Shown here: one piece after another, positions 17,173 to 25,801 of the stretch | Numbering within the stretch: position 1 is the first letter of the stretch | Layout: every line of letters begins with the position of its first letter | Assembly (NCBI RefSeq): GCF_028771845.1 | Contig: NZ_CP118270.1 | Location: forward strand, 6,324,001 to 6,388,000 | DNA from: Paenibacillus marchantiae | GTDB lineage: Bacteria > Bacillota > Bacilli > Paenibacillales > Paenibacillaceae | Direction: 5' to 3' | DNA length: 64,000 nt | Position numbers and translations under genes: made by a program | The notes under the pieces: generated by a model | Database searches by the model: none | Told to the model about the DNA's origin: nothing | The model's input: only the letters and a program-made list of their open reading frames with translations

Positions 17173-18156
17173 TTAATTTCTTACAAGCTCGGCTGCATGG
17201 GTCACCCGATTTCGCCCACCCGTTTTGGAGGCATAGAGCGCTTTGTCCGCTTTTTGAAACAAAGACTGATCTGTATCTTCCTGCGAAACCGTAGCTGCGC
17301 CAATACTCACTGTAATGTTATACTCGCCCCAATCGGCGGAATCTACCTGTGAACGATATCTCTCCGCTGTAGCCACAGCTTGCTCTCGATCACAATTCGC
17401 AAGAATAATGACAAATTCCTCTCCGCCATAACGCGCCACCACATCCGTGCTCCGTGACACCGATTGCAGCAGGCCTGCCAGATTGCCCAGCACCAGATCT
17501 CCAATCGGATGTCCATACGTATCGTTGATGTTCTTGAAATGATCAATATCAACGACCAGAAGGGAGAAAACACACTGAGTTTCCCGGAAGAGTGCCAGGC
17601 TTTCCACCATTTTATCCTGAAAAAACCTGCGGTTCTTGAGTCCGGTGAGCAGATCCGTCGAAGCCATCGTCTCCAACTGATCATTCACTTTGATTAACGC
17701 CTGCTGCTTCACCTTATATTCTTCGTGCAGTCGTTCAAGTTCCTTGTTCGCATCATTTGTGGCTTGATACAGTTCCTGAAGTTTCGTCTTGGTGTTCATT
17801 ATATCCTTCTCATGTTCAATTCGCTTACGCATCACCACAACCACACAATCTACTACGCTTTCCCCATCGCGAGTTTGGCGAATCCCGTTAAGCAAAACTG
17901 GGACATCCTGCTGATCACTGGTGCGAAACGTAAAGTACATCTCGTCCACATGTCCATATAACTGGATGTAGGGATAGAAATACGTATGAAAAAACAGCTT
18001 GTTGGTCACCGACATAGTGGACTCAATATGCCGTCCCAATAGCTCATTGCGTTCATACCCCAGCATGGTCAGCAGGGTTTGATTAATCGTTTTTATGATG
18101 CCCGAGTCAGAAATGGAGAAGTATCCACAGGGTGCCATATCTAATTGTATATCCAT
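17173..18156 (-). CDS. PAS-GGDEF diguanylate cyclase
   Basis: Cytoplasmic protein of 327 residues with no membrane segment. Residues 1-115 form a PAS domain (MAPCGYFSISDSGIIKTINQT, MLGYERNELLGRHI), 115-160 a coiled coil, and 165-320 a GGDEF domain. The active site GGEEF is at 244-248, and an inhibitory-site RSTD lies five residues before it, so it should make cyclic-di-GMP from GTP with product feedback. It follows the RsbQ hydrolase gene by 29 nt on the same strand. Since RsbQ works on a PAS-containing phosphatase in B. subtilis, this PAS domain is a good candidate for the hydrolase's partner (inference). Confidence 0.9.
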   Translation of the reverse strand: MDIQLDMAPCGYFSISDSGIIKTINQTLLTMLGYERNELLGRHIESTMSVTNKLFFHTYFYPYIQLYGHVDEMYFTFRTSDQQDVPVLLNGIRQTRDGESVVDCVVVVMRKRIEHEKDIMNTKTKLQELYQATNDANKELERLHEEYKVKQQALIKVNDQLETMASTDLLTGLKNRRFFQDKMVESLALFRETQCVFSLLVVDIDHFKNINDTYGHPIGDLVLGNLAGLLQSVSRSTDVVARYGGEEFVIILANCDREQAVATAERYRSQVDSADWGEYNITVSIGAATVSQEDTDQSLFQKADKALYASKTGGRNRVTHAAELVRN

Positions 18157-18185
18157 GGATTAACTGCCTTTCCTCTCATTTTACT

Positions 18186-18992
18186 TTACACGCTCTGCAA
18201 ATACTCTTTAATGAAGCGGCTTGTCTCTTCAGGCTGACTTAAATGTGGATAATGCCCCTTCGCCGTCATCTGTTGAAGTCTACTGTTCTTCAGATGCGCA
18301 TGCAAGTAATCCCCCACTTCAACGGGAGCGATGCTGTCATCCGAGCATTGAAGAATGAGCGTAGGTACCGAGGCACGCTCCAATTCATTCCGACAATCCG
18401 AGAAAAACGTCACCTCCGCAAATTGTCTGGCAATATGCGGATCTCTCGAACAGAAGCTTTTTTCCAACTCTTCCGTCAGCTCTTTCCGTTCCGGATTCTG
18501 CATAACAATCGGAGCGAGATAGCTGGCCCAACCAATAAAGTTCATCTGCATCATTTCCAGCAGCTCATCAATGTCACGCCGATCAAATCCGCCATAGTAA
18601 CCCGGAAGATCGTTTACATAACGCGGGGAAGGCCCCAGCATGACGATTTGCTTGAAATATTTAGGTTCATGAATGGAAGCAAGCATGCCAATCATACTGC
18701 TGACCGAGTGTCCAACAAATATGACATCTCTCAAGTCGAGCGCTTCCATAATCTCCAACACATCCTGGGCATATCCTTGAAGATCACTGTATTTGTTTGA
18801 ATCATAATAGTTAATTTGAGATTCACCTGAGCCTACATAATCGAATAAAACAACTCGGTAGTGCTCCGTAAAACTCGGAACAATATAGCGCCACATATCC
18901 TGATCGCACCCAAATCCATGTGCAAAAATAATCGTTTGGCTGCCTTTTCCCAACACTTTCACATTGTTACGCACGAGGACGTCAATCGTCAT
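18186..18992 (-). CDS. rsbQ: RsbQ-like alpha/beta hydrolase
   Basis: Hydrolase of 268 residues closely resembling B. subtilis RsbQ as I recall it: HGFGCDQDMW, VVLFDYVGSGES, GYAQDVLEIMEALDL, VGHSVSSMIGMLAS, PSPRYVNDLPGYYGGF, FCSRDPHIARQFA and GHYPHLSQPEET. The triad falls at Ser96, Asp219 and His247, the same numbering as RsbQ. RsbQ and its plant relatives D14/KAI2 bind or hydrolyse a small hydrophobic ligand; RsbQ then activates the PAS domain of phosphatase RsbP to turn on sigma-B. Here no phosphatase is present; a PAS-GGDEF gene follows instead. The ATG at 18992 has AGAGGTG in front; a GTG three codons earlier overlaps that site. Confidence 0.88.
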   Translation of the reverse strand: MTIDVLVRNNVKVLGKGSQTIIFAHGFGCDQDMWRYIVPSFTEHYRVVLFDYVGSGESQINYYDSNKYSDLQGYAQDVLEIMEALDLRDVIFVGHSVSSMIGMLASIHEPKYFKQIVMLGPSPRYVNDLPGYYGGFDRRDIDELLEMMQMNFIGWASYLAPIVMQNPERKELTEELEKSFCSRDPHIARQFAEVTFFSDCRNELERASVPTLILQCSDDSIAPVEVGDYLHAHLKNSRLQQMTAKGHYPHLSQPEETSRFIKEYLQSV

Positions 18993-19127
18993 CCAAATCA
19001 CCTCTCTGAGGTAGTATCCTTTTGCTTTGACCTATCTGGTTATTATATCGGAAATTGTTGGGTTATGGATAAGAAATATTAATTTTCATTACTTTGGATA
19101 CATAAAGAACAATCCACTTTGTATGCC

Positions 19128-19157
19128 AAAAGGCCCTCTCATCACGAAAGGGCTCTT
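19128..19157 (-). terminator. Terminator after the DUF1593 gene
   Basis: Minus-strand AGAGCCCT pairs with AGGGCCTTTT around a loop of about 11 nt, ending in TTTTGG. It lies about 25 bp past the stop of the DUF1593 frame. Confidence 0.72.
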
Positions 19158-19179
19158 TGTACTCATTTTTTATTTTTGG

Positions 19180-20815
19180 CTATTTTACAGTGAGAATCAC
19201 ACGTTGATAATGCTTCAACTGATGCTCCCCATCATCCTGTACTTCGGCTACGATATGAATGGTATCGCCCGATTTGGCATCGTCAGGTACGTTGAACGAT
19301 ACAGCATCGGTGTCACTGCCCTCCAATTGAATCGTATCCAACTTCTCGCCCTTCGCCAGTTCACGATGTAATCCAAGTTGCAGATCACCCGCCATCTCAG
19401 GCTGAACTTTCTCCTCCTGGACGTTGGAATCTTTGTACGTATCTGCTTCAAAATATCTCCACCATTTGTAGGTTAATTCATCCCCATCCAGGTCTTGTCC
19501 TTCGGCATGAAGGGTTACTTTCTCACCCGGACTGACGGACAGATCCAGTCCTTCCTTAATCGTTAATGACGGATTATGGTTGGCTGCTTCAAAGGTATCT
19601 GCTACGGCCCAATCGGCACGAGCCGCAAAATCATTCTGAATATCGTCAAACCATCTCATCAAAGAGTATTCAGCCTCATATCGTTTGGTATACGGATCGT
19701 AATCAAGAACGTTATTCCTGAACAGCTTGTCATTTACCACACCGAAGCGTCCGCCCCAACCACCGTAGGAAGGGTCTTCCATACTGCGCAGCCCATTGTC
19801 AATTAGATAGAAGAAGGATGGAGAATCACCCTCGGATATAAAATCGTATTTGTCATATTGCGGATTCTTCTTCAGATATTCAGCACTACCGCGCTGTTCT
19901 TCTTCCAGCTCGCCTTCAATCATTTTGCCGTCACCCATAGATGCATACATATCCAACAACTTGCCATGACCATCCAGAATGTTTTTGACCATCCAATCCC
20001 CATGCAGCTTGCTGTTGACTTCCTCTGTATGGAATTTCCACGCATAGGCAAAATGCCAGAAGTTCGATTGGTCGTTCAGAATACGAATGTCAGGCCAATT
20101 TTTTTGCAATATAGTCGTTATAGCTGTCATCCTGATCGAGGATGATGTATAGCACCAGTTTATCACTGACTTTTTTGCGAATCGTCTCCCACTCAGCTGT
20201 GTCCTTGTACTGTTCTTCAATCGATTTCAGTGCTCTGGCTGTTGTATTCGTACCGCCCCAGGTCTGCACAATCAGATCTCTGGAATCATCGTCGAGGAAA
20301 AGCGTTTGGAGAAATTGGGAACCTTCCGTTTCTTTCTCCATCTCCCCTTTGTCGGAGATATTACCGATTTTGGTCATCTTGCGAAGCTGTTCCGGCTCCG
20401 GATATCCCTCTGCATGTTTGGACAAGTTGGGATAAATTTCGCCATAGGCATCAATCATATCGTAAACCCACTGTGTACCTGTCCAGCGGAAAGGTTTGAT
20501 TCCTGCTTCCTCGTCGCCCGCATAATGATAGACTGAACTGGTCAGCACAATGCCTGCCAGATCCATTTCATTGGAATATAACAGAAAACGAATCACCGAA
20601 TTCATATCATCCACTTCACCATCGGTTGTAATGACCGTTCTAGCTTTGGTTGCTGAATGATCTGCCGTTTCTGTAGATTCATTTTGTTCCTGTTCTGCCG
20701 TCTTATTCGGCGTTTCAGTAACCGTTTGCGGTGTTTTGGATGCGCACCCACTGACAATCAGAATCATACTGAGGCAACCAGCCACCAAAACGTTTAACCA
20801 TTTTCTTGTATTCAT
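19180..20815 (-). pseudogene. DUF1593 (nucleoside-hydrolase-like) secreted lipoprotein, frameshifted
   Basis: Two overlapping frames together encode one protein of about 540 residues. The first (20815-20090) has a signal peptide with lipobox VSGCAS, then RTVITTDGEVDDMNSVIRFLLYSNEMDLAGIV, the Asp-rich start of the DUF1593 nucleoside-hydrolase-like fold, and QTWGGTNT. It stops just after IAKKLA. The second frame resumes with NWPDIRILNDQSNFWHF and runs to 19180 through an Ig-like C-terminal domain. The break sits on a run of seven A on the coding strand (20099-20105); six would restore the reading. It may be a sequencing error, a phase-variable tract, slippage, or true inactivation. Upstream are a promoter, a cre-like site, and a LicT-type RAT/terminator. 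DUF1593 proteins are sometimes annotated as cellulose-binding. Confidence 0.82.
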
Positions 20816-20908
20816 ATTCGTGATGCTCCCCTTTCTTGTGTTCCACGCGATGTGTTTTTGGGAATGTCTGCGATGTTGGTCTACTACTTAATATGGTCCG
20901 TAAAATGC

Positions 20909-20992
20909 AAAAAAACCCAAACATCAATATGAGCTGGACAGAGTCCACGCATATCGACATTCAGGTTTTGCCTGCCAAAGCAGTAACAATCC
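20909..20992 (-). promoter_or_regulatory. RAT antiterminator site overlapping a terminator, leader of the DUF1593 gene
   Basis: Read on the minus strand, 20992-20960 begins GGATTGTTACTG, has a CTG/CAG inner hairpin, and ends GGCAAAACCTGAA, matching LicT-type ribonucleic antiterminators (GCAAAACC rather than the sucrose-type GCAAGACC). It overlaps the 5' arm of a 16-pair terminator stem (with several G-U pairs) whose 3' arm ends at a run of seven T (20915-20909). Antiterminator binding should allow read-through into the DUF1593 gene. Confidence 0.85.
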
Positions 20993-21005
20993 TCATTTGA
21001 GAAAA

Positions 21006-21042
21006 AGTATAACATGTTCGCAGTTTAATGTAAACGTATTCA
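21006..21042 (-). promoter_or_regulatory. Promoter with overlapping cre-like site for the DUF1593 transcript
   Basis: Minus strand TTTACA (21034-21029), 17-nt spacer, TATACT (21011-21006). The transcript would reach the RAT within about 15 nt. A 14-base cre-like site, TGAATACGTTTACA (21042-21029), matches the CcpA consensus at all but one fixed position and covers the -35, suggesting catabolite repression. Confidence 0.72.
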
Positions 21043-21187
21043 ATATTAACTATATAAATTGAACTAAAGAATATTTATATAACCAGAGGGTGTAAGCTTT
21101 TTCCATTTTGATATATGCTTATGCTTATGACTATGAATGAATGTAACTGTTTGAAAATAATTCTAACACCAGGAGGGTTCAGACACC

Positions 21188-21838
21188 TTGGAACAGCTGA
21201 ATGCTGCCCTAATCCGTTTTGTGGAGCAGCAAGATTTATATAATAAAGCTTATGGACTTTTCAAAAATCATGATCTGCGTCCTCGTGAACAACAACACCA
21301 GCTGCAAGTGGACGAACGAATCCCGCTCTCTCCAGAGCTCCAATATCTGTACAGCCACTACGAGATGATGGATGAACAGGCCAAGGGCACACTCAAAATG
21401 AAAAATGCAGCCGTCGAGATTGGTGATGCAGCTCTAATCTCCTTTGTTGCACCTGAACATCTCCATCGTCAGCAACTCGGTCACCGCTGGATCGGAATGA
21501 ACGAACCTTATGAGGAGTCAGCCTCTTGGCAAAAAAATCATGTCGTCATTGCGAATTTTAACGATGATCCGATAATTGTAGATACAGCAGCACCGAACTC
21601 TCCTGTATATGCGGCCTTTGCAGGAGAAGAACCTCAGCTTATTGCCAATTCATTAACAGACTTTTTCAATGCACTGGCCATCCTGATTGAAGCTGCACGG
21701 GCCTATGCTGGAGAATTGAAGGACGAAGAAACTTATGAAACCAAACCCGAATATCTGGAGCATGTCGAACCTATATTGAATGATTTACTGGGAGAAGAGC
21801 ATACTGCACATTTATTCGAGTATTTGTCATTTTGTTGA
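21188..21838 (+). CDS. SMI1/KNR4 (SUKH)-like protein
   Basis: Cytoplasmic protein of 216 residues. The middle shows IPLSPELQYLYSHYEMMD, then HVVIANFNDDPIIVDT, SPVYAAFAGEEPQLIANSLTDFFNAL, the sequence order of SUKH-type immunity proteins (an early PxxLxxLY helix, a central strand with DPI, and a late SLTDFF helix). The TTG start has AGGAGGG 10 nt before it. A DUF1697 gene follows 34 nt downstream on the same strand. No toxin is adjacent. The family call is a motif reading and moderately certain. Confidence 0.6.
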   Translation: MEQLNAALIRFVEQQDLYNKAYGLFKNHDLRPREQQHQLQVDERIPLSPELQYLYSHYEMMDEQAKGTLKMKNAAVEIGDAALISFVAPEHLHRQQLGHRWIGMNEPYEESASWQKNHVVIANFNDDPIIVDTAAPNSPVYAAFAGEEPQLIANSLTDFFNALAILIEAARAYAGELKDEETYETKPEYLEHVEPILNDLLGEEHTAHLFEYLSFC

Positions 21839-21872
21839 AATTAAAGGATCACAAGATACGGAGGGTTGAATC

Positions 21873-22430
21873 ATGATTTATGTTGCTTTGCTTCGGGGCA
21901 TTAATGTGGGCGGGAATAATAAAATCAATATGAAGCAGTTAAAAGAAACGTTTGAACAAGCGGGCTTGCTGGACGTGGTGACGTATATCAACTCAGGCAA
22001 TATTATCTTTGCCGATCATCAGGAACGCGTGGATGCGAATACGGAATTATCCCAGATTCTTGAACAATCCATAGCTGTCGATTTTGGCTTACAGATCAAG
22101 GTGATGGTACGTAATTTGGATGAAGTTCGAACTGTTATTCAGGGACTACCGGAGGACTGGACGAATGATGCCACGGCCAAAAGTGATGTCATGTTCCTCT
22201 GGGATGAAGTGAATGATGTTTCAGTTTTGGACAAACTGCCCATCAAACCGGAAATCGGCACATTGCTATATGTTCCCGGAGCCATTTTATATTCCGTCAA
22301 TAAAGAACTTGTCACCAAAAGTGGTATGAACAAGCTCATAGGCTCCAAGATCTACAAATATATGACGGTCCGGAACGTGAACACGACCCGCCAGATTTAC
22401 AAGCTGATGCAGGCTGCGGCTGAGAGATGA
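21873..22430 (+). CDS. DUF1697 domain-containing protein
   Basis: Protein of 185 residues starting MIYVALLRGINVGGNNKINM, followed by VTYINSGNIIF, then the C-terminal MTVRNVNTTRQIYKLM. This is the recognisable DUF1697 pattern. The family is common in Firmicutes and actinobacteria and has no established activity. The gene is preceded by GGAGGG and lies between two small genes on the same strand with short spacers, so it may be part of a three-gene unit. Confidence 0.85.
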   Translation: MIYVALLRGINVGGNNKINMKQLKETFEQAGLLDVVTYINSGNIIFADHQERVDANTELSQILEQSIAVDFGLQIKVMVRNLDEVRTVIQGLPEDWTNDATAKSDVMFLWDEVNDVSVLDKLPIKPEIGTLLYVPGAILYSVNKELVTKSGMNKLIGSKIYKYMTVRNVNTTRQIYKLMQAAAER

Positions 22431-22490
22431 TCAAGGCCAAGTGAAGTGTCTTGCCAGTTTTCAAAGCTTATGCATATCGGAGGGGATTGC

Positions 22491-23150
22491 ATGAATCAGG
22501 AGCGGACATGGAACGTTAGTATAAAATCTGTGAAGCGGGAGGAATTTTATTTTGCCCCGAATACGGCTTGGCAGGTGAAGGTACCAGCTTACCGAGTACA
22601 CTTCAATTCAGATTGCGAATTAAGGCTGCATGCTCAAGATCAGATTTTGATAAAGGTTGGTGAGGTTGGAACAGCAGGCTGGGCCGCATTTATTGGAACG
22701 GCAATCAAATGCGGACCTGATTCGATCCTGCTGTACACAAGCCCCCAGTATGATACACGATTGATGGAAGCCTGGCAGTTTGAAATGATCTTCTCACCAC
22801 TCAATTCCATAGAAGGTGCCCAGAACGTGATCGATACGTTGGGGTTCTTCCCACCTTTTCACTACGATGAACTAACCAATGTGAAGCTGCAAAACGCGGA
22901 TCAAGGCGATAAGTTTGAAAATCTGTCCCTGACGATTACGCATACTTCCACAGACGGGTTGGAACAGCCCCTCGACTTTAATTTTGAAGACGTCCAGTTT
23001 AAGAACATCTCTCCCGCCGAGGAAAGCAATGTCTGCTTGCAGCTCAGCTTCGCTTACGAGGGTGAACAGATTGGCGTGCAACTGGACGCGATAGCCGGAT
23101 TCGCAGCGACATTTCTATGCCGCAAAGTTGTGGTTCAGTTAGGTCTTTAA
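22491..23150 (+). CDS. Hypothetical protein
   Basis: Predicted cytoplasmic protein of about 219 residues without signal peptide or membrane segment. I do not recognise a family. It is mostly beta-rich, with segments such as FIGTAIKCGPDSILLYTS and an aromatic FFPPFHYDE. The start at 22491 is chosen because GGAGGGG lies 6 nt upstream; an ATG 45 nt earlier lacks such a site. It follows the DUF1697 gene by about 60 nt and its stop is 2 nt from the stop of the convergent MFS gene, so no separate terminator exists between them. Confidence 0.65.
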   Translation: MNQERTWNVSIKSVKREEFYFAPNTAWQVKVPAYRVHFNSDCELRLHAQDQILIKVGEVGTAGWAAFIGTAIKCGPDSILLYTSPQYDTRLMEAWQFEMIFSPLNSIEGAQNVIDTLGFFPPFHYDELTNVKLQNADQGDKFENLSLTITHTSTDGLEQPLDFNFEDVQFKNISPAEESNVCLQLSFAYEGEQIGVQLDAIAGFAATFLCRKVVVQLGL

Positions 23151-23152
23151 CC

Positions 23153-24346
23153 TTACCCGGCTACGGAATGGGTTTGATTTTTCCTCACTCCCAGCATGAC
23201 TGCACCCATGACGAGAACCAATAGGGCTACCAGCATGAACGGAATATGTTTATCCACCTGATACAACGTTGTTGTCAGTAAAGGGGTGATCACGGCAGAT
23301 ATGCCTTGAATCGCTGCAACCAATCCGGCTGCGCCGCCCTGTTGTTCTTTGCTGACCGAAAGAGAAGCCCCGGCCATAAAACCAGGCATCATCAGACCCG
23401 AGCCCATGCCGAACAGGAAGAATGAGAGATAATAGACAACCAATTGACTAGAGATCAGAAACAATACCATGCTTGCGAGCAGAAAAAGGGACCCGAGCAA
23501 AATCATCGGCCGTGGCTGCCATTTCAACCACTTCATCTGGATCACCTGCATGATCAGCATCGCAGCCCCGGAGAACATCAGTCCAAACGAGACCATTCGG
23601 GCTGTAGCCCCTGGAGATAATGCGAGTTGGTCCTGGAAATAAAATCCACCGATAACCTGTACCGTCATAATGCCAATCATCGTAACCAATCCGGCAGCAA
23701 GATACATACGCAAACCGCGTTGGAGCGGGTTGACCTTGGGCGCTTTCTCCTGAATGACCGGCTTGGCAGCAGGAATGAGCAACAAAGCAATGATAAAAGC
23801 CGCTATCGCAATAAAAATACCAAAGTAAAGCGGCCACAGGAGACCGATAATGGTAAAAGCGCCTGCAATCGCAGGGCCAAATACAAGTCCCAGCCCATTG
23901 GCGGCACTAATAATCGCCATCCCGCTTCCCCGCTCTTCTCCTTCCGTCACATCTCCCATATATGCCTGTGAAGAGGATAGCACTGCCGGAATGAACATAC
24001 CAATCAAGCTCCGCGTTACAATCAGAAGGGTTAACAAAAGTCCCCCTCCGATCCACGCATTTAATCCACTATACATCGCCAATGCAAACAACGCACAGCT
24101 TATGGACATGCCTATGAATCCAATCAATATGATTGGTTTTCTGCCTTTCAGATCACTGAATCTGCCCCATACCGGACCCATCACAGCCATGGCGATGGAC
24201 CCGAGTGAAATAATTAGCCCGGAATGACTTTCTTTCATCCCCAGCTCACGAATAAGTGGCGGCATAATGGGAGCAATAAGCATAAGACCCAACATGGCTG
24301 CAAATACGCTAAAAAAGATACTTCCTCTGATTCTGTTCACGCTCAT
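23153..24346 (-). CDS. MFS transporter, DHA1 family
   Basis: Integral membrane protein of 397 residues with 12 predicted membrane segments. Motif A reads GRFSDLKGRKPIIL between segments 2 and 3, and motif C-like GLGLVFGPAIAG lies in segment 5, the pattern of proton-driven exporters. It lies downstream of an AraC regulator of the siderophore-responsive type, itself behind a Fur box, so export of a siderophore or related chelator is possible (inference). A perfect inverted repeat overlaps its promoter region, suggesting an additional repressor. A general drug pump is the alternative. Confidence 0.85.
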   Translation of the reverse strand: MSVNRIRGSIFFSVFAAMLGLMLIAPIMPPLIRELGMKESHSGLIISLGSIAMAVMGPVWGRFSDLKGRKPIILIGFIGMSISCALFALAMYSGLNAWIGGGLLLTLLIVTRSLIGMFIPAVLSSSQAYMGDVTEGEERGSGMAIISAANGLGLVFGPAIAGAFTIIGLLWPLYFGIFIAIAAFIIALLLIPAAKPVIQEKAPKVNPLQRGLRMYLAAGLVTMIGIMTVQVIGGFYFQDQLALSPGATARMVSFGLMFSGAAMLIMQVIQMKWLKWQPRPMILLGSLFLLASMVLFLISSQLVVYYLSFFLFGMGSGLMMPGFMAGASLSVSKEQQGGAAGLVAAIQGISAVITPLLTTTLYQVDKHIPFMLVALLVLVMGAVMLGVRKNQTHSVAG

Positions 24347-24364
24347 ACACTCCTTTATTTTTCA

Positions 24365-24382
24365 GTACAGTATCCACTGTAC
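24365..24382 (-). promoter_or_regulatory. Inverted-repeat operator upstream of the MFS gene
   Basis: GTACAGT-ATCC-ACTGTAC is a perfect 7-bp inverted repeat. On the minus strand it overlaps a possible -10 (TACTGT) placed 17 nt after TTGTAT. A TetR- or MarR-type repressor site is likely; the protein is not identified. Confidence 0.5.
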
Positions 24383-24450
24383 CTGGAGTATACAAGGCTG
24401 AGAGAATCTCGACTGCCTCCATACGGAACAATTAACGGTTAGACGGATTA

Positions 24451-25407
24451 TTAATATATTTTTTTCATTTCCGATGGCTTCACGCCGAATTTGCGATAGA
24501 ATTGCTGGGAAAATGCACTGATGTTACTGTAACCAACCGCTATCGCTGCCTCAGTAACGTTGTTCTCTTGACTGCGCAGCAATTTCATGGCGTTGTCGAG
24601 ACGAATCTGGCGCAAATATTCAAATACGGTAGTACCGAACAGCGCCTTAAAGCCTTTTTTCAATTTAAAATCATTCAGACCCACCTGTTTGGACAACGCC
24701 AGCAGGGATGGAGGGTCCACCATACTTGCCTCCATAATCTCCCGGGCGGTATGCAGCTTCCGTATATCCTCTCTGGAAAATCCCGAAGGAATAGGCGCCA
24801 GATCAAACAGCTGAATCATAAACCGATTCAATATCTCCAATGCGGTCGCTTCCATCATTAAGGAAGATCTATAGGGGTTGTTCAATTCCCCAATCAGACT
24901 TTCAATCATCGTTCGAATTCTGTGATCCAGCTGAAATATGATGGGTTTGAACACACAATGTCCCAAAATGTCCTGAAAACGAATGGACTGGCTCGTTGCC
25001 AATTGTGCGCCAGCATAATTGAACAACGAGATCGGAATTCCGATGGCAAAAGAAGTATAGTTCTCCTGCGCAGGCGGATGGAACCAGGCTTCAAAATCAC
25101 GCATCATAATGAGTGCTCCCTGTCCAGTGGGCAGCGTATATTGCTGACCGGATATGTCTACAAAGCGCGCACCTGACAAGGCGAATTGCAGCTCAATGAT
25201 GGGAATATTCGATGCAAAGAACGTAGAGCATGGTTCACTATAATTAATCTGAGAATACACAATTTCGATACCACTATACGTGGTTACTCTTTTTATATTG
25301 CCACTGCCCGCTTTAGCAGAGAGCAGGTACGTGTTTTCATCTTGCTGAGTGAATGGTTCCTGCGTTAAATAATGTTGGTATACAACGGCTAACGAATCGA
25401 AACCCAT
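24451..25407 (-). CDS. AraC family regulator, PchR/YbtA-like
   Basis: Regulator of 318 residues with an N-terminal ligand domain of about 200 residues and a C-terminal pair of AraC helix-turn-helix units: PSLLALSKQVGLNDFKLKKGFKALFGTTVFEYLRQIRLDNAMKLL, then VTEAAIAVGYSNISAFSQQFYRKFGVKPSEM. The LNDFKLKKGFKxLFGTTVFEYLR form is typical of PchR/YbtA-type siderophore-responsive regulators. A perfect Fur palindrome lies 54-70 bp upstream. Its gene precedes the MFS gene on the same strand by 104 bp, and the pump is the natural target. The ligand is unknown. Confidence 0.83.
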   Translation of the reverse strand: MGFDSLAVVYQHYLTQEPFTQQDENTYLLSAKAGSGNIKRVTTYSGIEIVYSQINYSEPCSTFFASNIPIIELQFALSGARFVDISGQQYTLPTGQGALIMMRDFEAWFHPPAQENYTSFAIGIPISLFNYAGAQLATSQSIRFQDILGHCVFKPIIFQLDHRIRTMIESLIGELNNPYRSSLMMEATALEILNRFMIQLFDLAPIPSGFSREDIRKLHTAREIMEASMVDPPSLLALSKQVGLNDFKLKKGFKALFGTTVFEYLRQIRLDNAMKLLRSQENNVTEAAIAVGYSNISAFSQQFYRKFGVKPSEMKKIY

Positions 25408-25460
25408 GTGTTCTCACCTCGTCTATAACTTGATCTTAACTCCAGAAAGAGATTTGTTTA

Positions 25461-25477
25461 TTGAGAATAATTCTCAA
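25461..25477 (-). promoter_or_regulatory. Fur box upstream of the PchR-like regulator
   Basis: TGAGAAT-A-ATTCTCA is a perfect 7-1-7 palindrome flanked by T and A, matching the Bacillus Fur consensus at 13 of 15 positions. It is close to the AraC start, consistent with iron repression. Confidence 0.75.
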
Positions 25478-25500
25478 TAATTCTACCTCAATTTTTTATT

Positions 25501-25626
25501 TTAGACCAGCCCCATGACGAGATCACTACACTTCATACGAAAAAAATCCAGAAAACGCTTAGTCTTGAGATCTGATGCCTTTCTATTCCGAATCACCCAA
25601 ACAATCGAAATGACACTCTGCACACC
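25501..25626 (-). pseudogene. C-terminal remnant of a LysR-type regulator
   Basis: A 41-codon stretch ends in TAA at 25503-25501 and reads ISIVWVIRNRKASDLKTKRF followed by LDFFR, resembling the last strand and helix of LysR effector domains. An in-frame TAA lies directly upstream and nothing recognisable continues, so it looks like the surviving tail of a lost gene. The identification rests on a short match. Confidence 0.4.
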
Positions 25627-25801
25627 TTAAATCTCCCTTCTGGACACCCCCCAACTTTCATGTGTCTATGTATATCTCTGCCAAAATCCGTGCCGAATTA
25701 ATCACCATAAACGGAGCACTTGAAATGGTTCATATCGGTATTCCTGTGAATCCCATTCCCGTCCTGATTGATATCCGTTAACTGCGGAACTGCTTCCTTC
25801 C

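Noticed and set aside
17173..18992. Reading the RsbQ locus as a sigma-B energy-stress module
   Set aside because: No PP2C phosphatase, RsbV, RsbW or sigB gene is present; the only PAS protein is a GGDEF cyclase.
21188..23150. Idea that the three plus-strand small genes form a toxin-immunity island
   Set aside because: No toxin domain is visible; DUF1697 is a widespread family without such a link, so only an operon is suggested.
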